Source of the DNA: Polynucleobacter sp.
GTDB lineage: Bacteria > Pseudomonadota > Gammaproteobacteria > Burkholderiales > Burkholderiaceae
Length of the DNA: 64,000 bases
Direction of reading: 5' to 3'
Assembly (NCBI GenBank): GCA_024642065.1
Contig: JAHEBW010000044.1
Location: 1-64,000 of the forward strand
In this document: positions 28,601 to 35,734 of the stretch, one piece after another
How the letters are laid out: each line of letters opens with the position of its first letter
Position numbering within the stretch: position 1 is the first letter of the stretch
The notes under the pieces: model-generated
The model's database searches: none
Seen by the model: the letters and a program-made list of their open reading frames with translations, nothing else
What the model was told of the DNA's origin: nothing
Made by a program: the position numbers and the translations under genes

Positions 28601-30776
28601 CGGTAACAATAGCTACATCAATACTGAATCAGACTTGATTCAGTTTGAATCAAGTTATGTAGGTGGTGAATCCACAGTCAATGTTAATGTTACGGATGGC
28701 GCATCCATTGACGCGGGTGATGATGTTCTTTATGCAGAAATCAGTTTTGATATTGATTCGATCGAGGATACGGTGAATGCAACATCTGCAAACTTCCATT
28801 TTGCAGTAAATGTTGATGGTTCAGGTAATATTGATGCAACTGATAACATTATTGACATTGAGTCAGAAAGTTATTCGTGGGATGCCTCTTTTAATTACCG
28901 CGACAACAGTTACAGTTATGACGATGTACTCACACTACCAGTGAATGTTGAAGTAGATTTCACAGCTTCAAGTGATGCTAGTGTAACTACAGGATATGGT
29001 TCAATTATTGACTTAATCGCAGGTGAAAGCGAAAACTGGGATGTGAATGTAAATATCTCAGGAAGCTCTGATGTGATAGCATATGACTATAGTGCTGATA
29101 CCAACTTAGTAGAGTTTAGAGCTGGCGGCAATGGCTCGTACGCAGGAACACATTCGATTGATGTTTCTATTACAGATGAAGCGTATGTTGCTACTGATGG
29201 TGGGTTAATCAACGTTTATAATATTGAAAACAGTTTTGTTCACTTAGCCGTAGATGACTCAGAAGTTTATACAGATGAAGCACCGTTCTGGATTGAATCT
29301 CATTGGGCTTCAAGTTCAGTATTTAGTGTAGACATAATAGATTACGGTACTAACTACTGGTGGTCATCAGGTGATGTAGATGCATACTTCTATCTTGATG
29401 GCGAAGATAATACTTTTGATCTATCAATGCAGACAACTTCAATGGATGATATTTGGGTCTCAATGGACGCCTATTCTTCTGATTTTGGAACATCCACAGT
29501 TTCAGTGGATATGAATGATGTCTATTTGAGTGGTGACTTATCCATTGATGTTAATAACGATTCGAGTTCAGCAGACGCTCACGTCGAAGTAGCTTTACTA
29601 GATACATACATAGAGAATGATGTAAATGTATGGGTTTATGAAGGCTTCAGTGCTGACATTGGTGTTGAACTAGTTTCATCAACTATTGATGATGATTTAA
29701 TTGTCTATGCATCACCTTGGGATAATGATAGTTACATGGCATTATCGATGGATGATAGCTACATTGATGGCGTAGAATTGTATTTTGATGATGTAGATGA
29801 GAACGAAGCTATTTCTGTTGATATGTGGAGTTCAAGCACATTCTCTACTGAGATCTCAGTTGATGGCTGGTGGAATTATTCAGATATTGAATTAAATCTA
29901 TACGATTCTTCCATAGATCAGTTGGATGTTATGGTATTTGAAGGTGAAGATGGTAGTACTGATATCAACTTAAATTTCCAGGATTACAGCTCTGTTGATA
30001 GTTTAGAAATCTATTTAGATGGAGAATCTGATAATGAAGTGCTTTGGGCAGATGTAACTTTAACAGCCGATGATTCAACTGTCTGGGATACAGTAGTTGA
30101 TACTTATTACACACATATGAACCTAGCAATTTCATCAGATAATTATGGTTCTGGTGAAGATGCTTGGGGACAGAATGGAAGCGGAGTTGATTTATACGCT
30201 GAACATTCAATTGTATCAATTGATAGTATTGGTAATGAGGATGCGTATTTAGAAGTTGAGGCAGATTACAGCTCTGTTTATCTAGATTCAAATGCATTTG
30301 AATATATTGATATTAATAATTCATACAACAGCACTGTATACAATCTAGAAGATTATGTGGATGGTGATAAGTGGTATGTTTATGGTTCATATGCTACAGC
30401 TCAATTGGCTTCAGACCCTACGCCGGGTGATGGACCTGACATTTTGGATGGTGGTGATACAGATTATTTCTCATATTCTTTATCATCAATTGAGGGCAGT
30501 GGTTCAACGCTATATCTTTATGTGTCAAGCTCAGTTGTTGACAATTTGGATTTTGCAGACTACGGCGATGGATATGAAACAATTATCGATGATATTTTAG
30601 ATACATATGCTGATTTATATTTGGTAGTTGATGATGGTACAAATATTTCAATTCATCACGCAGTCGATCACTGGACATATGACTCGACACCAAATATTAC
30701 ATTTGCAAATGCGTCTTCGTATGTTGATAGTTATACAGATGTATATGGCTATTTAACAAATAGCACGGTAATTTAA
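25653..30776 (+). CDS. Giant acidic repeat protein, predicted type I-secreted beta-solenoid surface protein
   Basis: A 1707-residue protein with no Sec signal peptide. Residues 1-110 are a mixed region with the only dense Lys/Arg. A Trp-Gly hydrophobic stretch and a seven-glycine run follow (YWWLGLLGLAGLAAGG, about 116-131). From about residue 150 to the end it is Asp/Ser/Val-rich with very few Lys. The middle is built from units of about 26 residues following VxVxxxxSxVxADDDIIxVxGDxAx, such as SADDDIIEVNGDDAH, which I read as turns of a beta-solenoid with Asp-rich corners. WW pairs recur. No RTX nonapeptide was seen. A type I secretion operon is divergent from it and a GT41 glycosyltransferase lies downstream. 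No family was recognised; an adhesin or S-layer-like role is inferred. Confidence 0.8.
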   Translation: MSTQKTVKAVKKTSEQLSVESAAIAAGLVVGAQAETQVALNPTQKLGKQSNKREDDVAEVEVAASEVVEVQAVDVDSTVVIAGLVESADSDISLVANDKNCRVNSKGEEECEGGAYWWLGLLGLAGLAAGGGGGGGAAPETVANYRHIDFVGSTDVSADTLLLDADNDARTVNVVYSADESYSDDYRIISVDSSADIKHLNILATSSDDVLLSLDITNAEELESLSIAADGSSEIQTSYDLVSVEANELSIAVSASSESLVGSWWWHIVDFSGDSVSVDVSANDSSEVITYSSIVRSASADNADIAILASNDSSVQNGWWDGINNWSGDSDFVAMSGDDISLTVAAYDGSFIGAYSYDGSDLAEIDGNRVTANVVASNSSMEVTDSVIDVTGDSMDVAVLASGDSYIDSWWNVVEADGQDAEIGVVADGNSWDGSAEIWASNDIVYGDGDNAQVSVEANGDYWWWGAAEISADEHVVEWYGENADISVAATTGYAFVASYWDAIYLEGDAAHVDIEADGWYTEVVSDNDDVAEIYSNSAEVHITASNGALIAGEDEVLVLEGDNAQVSLSVDDSTVRASDDDVIDIDGSLASVDIYNNNGDIFADDDIVVVDFGGSSDISLVGVSGALFSADDDIIEVNGDDAHVVVDLSDSNMWADEDIIDVYGENASVELLASRSTIEAYSEDVVALSDTGDAGHVDVALSETYVAAYDGDLVNISGDHATVELFATNDSYIQAQDIIYVRGGDSANSNSVISADVIMSEVSADDDLLDVERNNISIDVLIGASQVNVDGSLLESGVSRQSDNVVADIAIIDSYVQASNDLIKVKGDDLDLNLYIDPSLVVAHEDMVDVDGDSATVAVSVSGDENEVYVIDDFAQVEGDFANVNITFDGSSDIEVGTSELYDHFGTEHGSNLIQLTGDSADVSLNLHDGATVSVENHVALIDGDDVTLSINVSGDAGLENFSGDDAILFHGSTADISVNVTGNNSYINTESDLIQFESSYVGGESTVNVNVTDGASIDAGDDVLYAEISFDIDSIEDTVNATSANFHFAVNVDGSGNIDATDNIIDIESESYSWDASFNYRDNSYSYDDVLTLPVNVEVDFTASSDASVTTGYGSIIDLIAGESENWDVNVNISGSSDVIAYDYSADTNLVEFRAGGNGSYAGTHSIDVSITDEAYVATDGGLINVYNIENSFVHLAVDDSEVYTDEAPFWIESHWASSSVFSVDIIDYGTNYWWSSGDVDAYFYLDGEDNTFDLSMQTTSMDDIWVSMDAYSSDFGTSTVSVDMNDVYLSGDLSIDVNNDSSSADAHVEVALLDTYIENDVNVWVYEGFSADIGVELVSSTIDDDLIVYASPWDNDSYMALSMDDSYIDGVELYFDDVDENEAISVDMWSSSTFSTEISVDGWWNYSDIELNLYDSSIDQLDVMVFEGEDGSTDINLNFQDYSSVDSLEIYLDGESDNEVLWADVTLTADDSTVWDTVVDTYYTHMNLAISSDNYGSGEDAWGQNGSGVDLYAEHSIVSIDSIGNEDAYLEVEADYSSVYLDSNAFEYIDINNSYNSTVYNLEDYVDGDKWYVYGSYATAQLASDPTPGDGPDILDGGDTDYFSYSLSSIEGSGSTLYLYVSSSVVDNLDFADYGDGYETIIDDILDTYADLYLVVDDGTNISIHHAVDHWTYDSTPNITFANASSYVDSYTDVYGYLTNSTVI

Positions 30777-30795
30777 AAAAAATATTCAATTTTTT

Positions 30796-30821
30796 AATGA
30801 GGGCTTCGGCCCTCATTTTTT
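30796..30821 (+). terminator. Strong Rho-independent terminator after the giant surface protein
   Basis: AATGAGGGC, loop TTCG, GCCCTCATT, then TTTT. A nine-bp stem capped by the very stable UUCG loop and followed by a T-run begins 19 bases after the stop codon. The glycosyltransferase ORF starts only 24 bases later, so expression of the next operon would need read-through or a promoter overlapping this element. Confidence 0.93.
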
Positions 30822-30845
30822 ATATGTGAAAATAAATCAAAACTA

Positions 30846-32558
30846 ATGAAACAAAGTAATAAGCTTGTGCATAATAAATTGGGTTTGCAGGAGTTAAAAA
30901 AACTCATCAGAAATGATCCAAAAAATGCAATTCAAAAATTGGAAAAAATTTATTCAATAAATAAAAATAATTATCAGTTTTTAATGGTGATGGTTGACCA
31001 ATATTCTCTGCACGGACAAAATAAACGTGCAAGAGAAATTGCGCTTGAGTTGATTAAGCTCGCAAATAATGAAAAGCAGAAATTAAACCTAGTGCGAACA
31101 CTAACAAGACTGGGCTTAATAAAAGAAGCAAATAAAATGATGGAAGAAGGTGCAGTTGGTCAGATTCAATTGCAAGATGCAAGTAAAATTCTTTTTACAG
31201 CAACACAAGTTTGTGATTGGGAAAAAATTAGACAATCAACAGAAGTGCTATTAGATCATTATAAAAGTGAAAAATGGAACTCGGCAGTTGAAACACCCAG
31301 AACACACTTACTTTGGTGCTCTGATGAAAAAATAAATAATAAAGTTTTCCAACTATTTGCGGGGAGCCAGCACGGTAAAAGCAATAAAAATATCATCGAA
31401 AAGATAAAGCCCCTAAGTGGTAGAAAAATTAAATTAGGGTATATGTCTAGTGATTTTAGAAATCATCCAACTGCACAATTAATTAAGGGGCTATTAGCAG
31501 CACATAACAAAGAAGAATTTGAATTAATTGCTTATGACACTGGATATGATGATAAATCAGAAATGCGCAAAGAAACCTTGCAGTTATTTGATAGGGTCGA
31601 GCTTCTATATGAAAAAAATGATGCTGAAGCTGAAGAGTTCTTAAGAAATGAAAATTTAGATGTCATTATTGAATTGAATGGATTAACACAAGGTGCTAGG
31701 TTGGGGATTTTAAAGAATCATCCGGTGCCAATACAAATTGATTACTTAGGTTTCCCAGGATCTGTTGGTGGTGGTGGAATTGATTACATTATCGCTGATA
31801 GCTATGTTCTGCCAGCAGGGGTTGATAAATATTATTCTGAAAAAATCATAAGAATTGAAAAAACATATCAAGCGAATAATCACATGAATGAAAAGCAATT
31901 GGAGCCTTTATCAAGGCAACAATTGGGGTTTAGTAGCGATGCATTTATTATGGGTATGTTTAATAATTGCAATAAGATATCCGGACCAACATGGAAGACA
32001 TGGGTTCAAATATTAAAGAGAGTACCTAGATCTGTATTGTGGATGTTGGTGCCGAATGATGTTGCACAGGTAAACTTAAAAAATAGTCTTAAAGAAGAGG
32101 GGGTAGACCCTAGGAGACTAATCTTTGCACCAAGAAAAGATAGGCTCGAGCATTTCCAACGAATGAGTGTATGTGATGTTATGTTAGATCCTTGGCCGTA
32201 TGGTGGACATACAACAACATCCGATGCGCTATATTCAGGTGTGCCAGTGATTGCGCTTGAAGGTAAAAATTTCGCATCACGGGTAAGCGGCGGTTTACTA
32301 ACTGCAGCGGGATTACCGGGATTGGTTGTGAAATCAATCGAAGATTATATTAATGGAGTAGTTAGATTATCTAATGATGACCAACTTCTAAATCAAATTA
32401 AGCAATATTTAATTAGAACAAAAAGCACATCATCAATTTTCAATAACACAGTAAAGGCAAGGCAAATTGAGCAAGCCATTAAAATTATCATAAATAATAG
32501 AATCAAGGGATTACCGGATAAAAGTATCAATATGTCATATAAGGCAAATAAATCATGA
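30846..32558 (+). CDS. GT41 glycosyltransferase (SPINDLY/O-GlcNAc transferase-like)
   Basis: A 570-residue cytoplasmic protein. Residues 1-165 look like degenerate TPR helices. The C-terminal GT41 catalytic part follows, with GYMSSDFRNHPTAQLIKG, DYLGFPGSVGGGGIDYIIAD, the nucleotide-sugar block LDPWPYGGHTTTSDALYSG and PVIALEGKNFASRVSGGLL. Family members attach sugars to Ser/Thr or Asn of proteins in the cytosol. Being directly downstream of a giant, Ser- and Asn-rich protein that waits for type I export, it is a good candidate to glycosylate it; that is inference from position. The stop overlaps the next start (ATGA). Confidence 0.85.
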   Translation: MKQSNKLVHNKLGLQELKKLIRNDPKNAIQKLEKIYSINKNNYQFLMVMVDQYSLHGQNKRAREIALELIKLANNEKQKLNLVRTLTRLGLIKEANKMMEEGAVGQIQLQDASKILFTATQVCDWEKIRQSTEVLLDHYKSEKWNSAVETPRTHLLWCSDEKINNKVFQLFAGSQHGKSNKNIIEKIKPLSGRKIKLGYMSSDFRNHPTAQLIKGLLAAHNKEEFELIAYDTGYDDKSEMRKETLQLFDRVELLYEKNDAEAEEFLRNENLDVIIELNGLTQGARLGILKNHPVPIQIDYLGFPGSVGGGGIDYIIADSYVLPAGVDKYYSEKIIRIEKTYQANNHMNEKQLEPLSRQQLGFSSDAFIMGMFNNCNKISGPTWKTWVQILKRVPRSVLWMLVPNDVAQVNLKNSLKEEGVDPRRLIFAPRKDRLEHFQRMSVCDVMLDPWPYGGHTTTSDALYSGVPVIALEGKNFASRVSGGLLTAAGLPGLVVKSIEDYINGVVRLSNDDQLLNQIKQYLIRTKSTSSIFNNTVKARQIEQAIKIIINNRIKGLPDKSINMSYKANKS

Positions 32559-33637
32559 AAATTGCATTACTAAGTGCCTTGCCTGCCGGTTTAAATACCG
32601 GCATGTTAACTGTTGAATATGCATTCAAATCGATTCAGAATGAAAAAAATTGGATAGTTAACCGGTATTGTCTTGAGCGTGACTTTTCATTTGAGCATCA
32701 GTATTTGGGTGAGATTAATGCTACAAAAATTGAGAATTCAGACCTACTAGAAGAATATGATCGAATCATCTATTGGGGTGATTTTCTGCATTGGCGGGGA
32801 TATTTGCATAAAGATCTATACTTGCGACATCAAAAATTAAATTCAGAGGAATCATTTGATAAAACAATAGAGCGATATTACGATATATTTTTCTTGGAAA
32901 AAAAGAAAAAATTATTGAAAAAATCGATTGCATTTGGCGGAACAATATACCCATTAAGTACAAGTGATCTAAAAGATGAGCGATACAGAAATAATCTACA
33001 GAATTTATTAACAAATGCAAGAAGTGTAAAGTTTAGAGATGTCTACTCTTCTGAGTTGGCAAGAGGAATAATAAATTCTGAGAAGAGTTTTATGGGTGTT
33101 GACCCAGCCTTTTTGTTAGATACCAAATCAATAAATACCCATCAACATAAAAATAAATATTTAGTATTTTCATTTGGCAGATCTGGTCACAATGAATTTC
33201 TTGCAAAAATTGCTATTATGATATCCAAAAAATTAGGTTTAGATGCTTATGATTTGCAATGGTTTGCATTACAAAATGGACAAAACCCATTAATTAAAAA
33301 ATTAGAAGTATTGAAGGGTGCAAGTTTGGTAATTACAGACATATATCATATGTCTATCAATGCATTTAGAGAGGGTAAGCTGACTTATATGTTTGGTAAT
33401 GGAGCTAGCTATGCAATGAGTAGTTTAAGTGATAAGAAAAAAGAAATTTTATTTAAGCAGTATCTTGTGGAGCCGCAATATTTATATACTGAATTAGTTA
33501 AGAATGAAAAATATCTAAATAGTGTAATTGACTCAATCGCTCAAAGATTGAACGAGAACACTGGCTTTCAAAACGAATATCTGGAGCAGCAAATTTCATA
33601 TGCTAGGACTATGCTCATAAAGAATATTGAGAAGTAA
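32555..33637 (+). CDS. Polysaccharide pyruvyltransferase-like protein
   Basis: A 360-residue protein that resembles the polysaccharide pyruvyltransferase (CsaB/WcaK) fold. The N-terminal SALPAGLNTGMLTVEYAF fits the early N-x-G phosphate-binding loop, ARSVKFRDVYSSELARG resembles the RDxxS block, and ASLVITDIYHMSINAFREG fits the conserved late T-D/R-x-H motif. These enzymes add a ketal-linked pyruvate to sugars, giving an acidic decoration. The match is remote, so substrate and activity are uncertain. It overlaps the GT41 gene by four bases and precedes the sulfotransferase by three, indicating one operon. Confidence 0.6.
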   Translation: MKIALLSALPAGLNTGMLTVEYAFKSIQNEKNWIVNRYCLERDFSFEHQYLGEINATKIENSDLLEEYDRIIYWGDFLHWRGYLHKDLYLRHQKLNSEESFDKTIERYYDIFFLEKKKKLLKKSIAFGGTIYPLSTSDLKDERYRNNLQNLLTNARSVKFRDVYSSELARGIINSEKSFMGVDPAFLLDTKSINTHQHKNKYLVFSFGRSGHNEFLAKIAIMISKKLGLDAYDLQWFALQNGQNPLIKKLEVLKGASLVITDIYHMSINAFREGKLTYMFGNGASYAMSSLSDKKKEILFKQYLVEPQYLYTELVKNEKYLNSVIDSIAQRLNENTGFQNEYLEQQISYARTMLIKNIEK

Positions 33638-33640
33638 ATA

Positions 33641-34801
33641 ATGAGAACGACTCTTGAAAAATCTTTAATAAGTCATAAAACCCCTTTAATATTCATGCAC
33701 ATCCCCAAGACAGGAGGGATGTCAATGTTTACAGCTTTTGCAGAATTTTGGGGAGAGTCAATTGCAGATATGTATAACATATCACCCAATATGGAGTCCA
33801 AAGCAATAGATCTGTTTTTGGATCATAAAAAAATTGCATATTGTGGACACTATGCTTTTGGAATAAACCATTGGTTTGATAGGCCAGTCTATTATGCATC
33901 TGTGATGAGAGAGCCTACAAGCAGAATGGCTTCCCTATATAATTTTTGTTTACCTGTTCTGCAAAGTGCTCAAAAAATAATTTCTCAAAAAAATGTAAAT
34001 TTTAGTTCACTTAAGATCCCAAATTTTCATTATGATTTTGCGAATTGGGTTGAAAAAGATTCAACGCCTGAGGGATTTTTCAATTCAACAAGCGCAGAGT
34101 TAGATAATGGAATGGTGAGGAGATTTAGTGGGTATGGAATAAATCCCCAAAAATGTACTAAAGAAGCACTAACACAAGCGAAGAAGAATATAGAAAAAAA
34201 TTTTGCGGTAGTGGGAGTTTTGGAAAGGTATGAAGAGACGTTAGAGCTTTTCTCAAATAAATTTAATTTACCAGCAATTAGTCACAATAAAGTCAATATA
34301 ACAAAGAAAATTCAATTGCCAAAGAGTGAATTTTCTAAAGAATTGTTGAGTAAAATAGAAAGACAGAATGAGCTCGATATCGAGCTATATCAATGGGTCG
34401 ATGCTAAACTTAATACGTGGATCGATGTCGCGCAATCAAAAAAGCCACCTATAGTAGCGCCCAATAAAAAACTAATGATTAGTTCTCCGCCACTATGGAA
34501 GGCAGTAGGTCAGTCCCCCCTTCGTGAGGCGGCAATGAAAAATAAAGGAGTAAAAGTAATGAATGAAAAAAAAGATGAAGTAAAAGCCAAAAAAGTGATT
34601 ATTTGTAAAAAAATCAAGCAAGTAGGGTACAACGATAAAGGTCTGTTATTGGGTTTGAATGTTGTAATCGCAAGAGCAAATCAAAAACTTCCTGAAGAGT
34701 CAGTTTCCATGGGGATGAGCTTAGCTAATGCTCGATTACTCTATAAAGCCTTAGGTGCAGCATTGCAAAAGCAGAAAGAAGCGACAGCTAAATCGGCATA
34801 A
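33641..34801 (+). CDS. Sulfotransferase-family protein with an extra C-terminal segment
   Basis: A 386-residue protein. Residues about 15-265 match PAPS-dependent sulfotransferases: the 5'-phosphosulfate loop FMHIPKTGGMSMF near residue 20 and the 3'-phosphate-binding block REPTSRMASLYNF near 90. It would sulfate a sugar or protein. The C-terminal 120 residues are not part of the domain. Their last 80 begin with an in-frame ATG (34559) preceded by AAAGGAG, so this part may also be made as a separate small protein. It is last in the operon with the GT41 and pyruvyltransferase-like genes and overlaps the convergent gene by 14 bases. Confidence 0.8.
   Translation: MRTTLEKSLISHKTPLIFMHIPKTGGMSMFTAFAEFWGESIADMYNISPNMESKAIDLFLDHKKIAYCGHYAFGINHWFDRPVYYASVMREPTSRMASLYNFCLPVLQSAQKIISQKNVNFSSLKIPNFHYDFANWVEKDSTPEGFFNSTSAELDNGMVRRFSGYGINPQKCTKEALTQAKKNIEKNFAVVGVLERYEETLELFSNKFNLPAISHNKVNITKKIQLPKSEFSKELLSKIERQNELDIELYQWVDAKLNTWIDVAQSKKPPIVAPNKKLMISSPPLWKAVGQSPLREAAMKNKGVKVMNEKKDEVKAKKVIICKKIKQVGYNDKGLLLGLNVVIARANQKLPEESVSMGMSLANARLLYKALGAALQKQKEATAKSA
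34559..34801 (+). CDS. Possible internal 80-residue protein within the sulfotransferase ORF
   Basis: An in-frame ATG at 34559 is preceded by AAAGGAG with eight-base spacing, a better translation signal than that of the full-length gene. It would give an 80-residue basic protein starting MNEKKDEVKAKKVIICKKI and containing ANQKLPEESVSMGMSLANAR. The sequence is well structured rather than linker-like. Either a small gene was fused to the sulfotransferase and kept its old start site, or both products are made. No function is recognised. Confidence 0.45.
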   Translation: MNEKKDEVKAKKVIICKKIKQVGYNDKGLLLGLNVVIARANQKLPEESVSMGMSLANARLLYKALGAALQKQKEATAKSA

Positions 34802-35732
34802 ACTCATTCAAATCTAATTTTTGTATGAGTTTAATTGGGGCGTATTTCTTCCAGTGCGCCTCAATTTTTAATAGGACTTGCCTATCAATTCCAAGGTCAG
34901 AACGAATAAGTTTGTTTCGTGCCATAAATTCATTTAAAAATTGATTGTTAAATGGTTGAGTGCAAACACCATCTTTAACAATAAATAAGCTAATCTTAGA
35001 GTCTGATGCAATACTAATTAAGTTCTCAAGAGCAGTTAAAATTTTATTATATGTTGTGAAGATTTTTTCAAATTCATCTTCTTTAATATTTTCAACTTTA
35101 AAATTTCGGATCACCCAATTTATCGGGCTTGATATCAAAAAATAGGTGTTGTCACCAAGTGCATGGCTAACATGATTAGAATAAGGACTAATTGCTGGAG
35201 CAAGTAGAGTTGTTACTTGACCAAGGTTCGTGGGAAGTAAGTTTTCAAATTCAGAGTGACAACTGGCAATGATTCCCCTTCTGGCACGTTCATCATGAAA
35301 TTTTAATTTTGATAAAGTGGTGTAAATTCCAGGATTGTTAATAAATGGAAGATTCAATTTAGAAAATTCCATTGAAAGAAGATTGTACAAATTTGAGTCT
35401 GTTGTGATAAAAATATCACTGATTCTATTTTTGGATGTTGCTTTCGATAGATAAAGATCCCAGGGTTTTGCCACAAGAAAATCCGCTTGCTTTACAAGCT
35501 CTTGTGTTAAAGAATTTTTATAGTCAATAAGATTAGGGTTAACAGGAATCCCTGAGTAAATAGATTTATCATTCGGGTTGCAATATATAGGAAGTGCTAA
35601 ACCTAGACCCAAAAGTTTTTTCTGGTCAATTTTTACATTATCAGTAGTAGTGAATTGATTATGACTATAAACGTCACTTTTTAAATTTATTTGTTTGTAT
35701 AAAACTTTGCTAAGTAAGATTGGATTAGTCAT
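34788..35732 (-). CDS. Protein of unknown function, in operon with an adenylate-forming ligase
   Basis: A 314-residue, probably cytoplasmic protein without signal peptide or membrane helix. Visible blocks include LGLALPIYCNPNDKS, DFLVAKPWDLYLSKA and FHDERARRGIIASCHSEFEN; none matches a family I know. It follows the ligase gene by two bases, so the two are cotranscribed and may act on the same compound. Its end overlaps the convergent sulfotransferase by 14 bases. The A/T-rich codon use is like that of its neighbours. Confidence 0.7.
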   Translation of the reverse strand: MTNPILLSKVLYKQINLKSDVYSHNQFTTTDNVKIDQKKLLGLGLALPIYCNPNDKSIYSGIPVNPNLIDYKNSLTQELVKQADFLVAKPWDLYLSKATSKNRISDIFITTDSNLYNLLSMEFSKLNLPFINNPGIYTTLSKLKFHDERARRGIIASCHSEFENLLPTNLGQVTTLLAPAISPYSNHVSHALGDNTYFLISSPINWVIRNFKVENIKEDEFEKIFTTYNKILTALENLISIASDSKISLFIVKDGVCTQPFNNQFLNEFMARNKLIRSDLGIDRQVLLKIEAHWKKYAPIKLIQKLDLNEFMPI

Positions 35733-35734
35733 TA

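Noticed and set aside
29965-30297. 110-residue minus-strand ORF opposite the giant gene
   Set aside because: A Leu/Gln/His-rich shadow of the Asp/Ser-rich coding strand; no ribosome site or family resemblance.
25653-30776. RTX (calcium nonapeptide) classification of the giant protein
   Set aside because: Asp/Gly-rich stretches are frequent, but I found no run of GGxGxDxLx units, so I did not call it an RTX protein.
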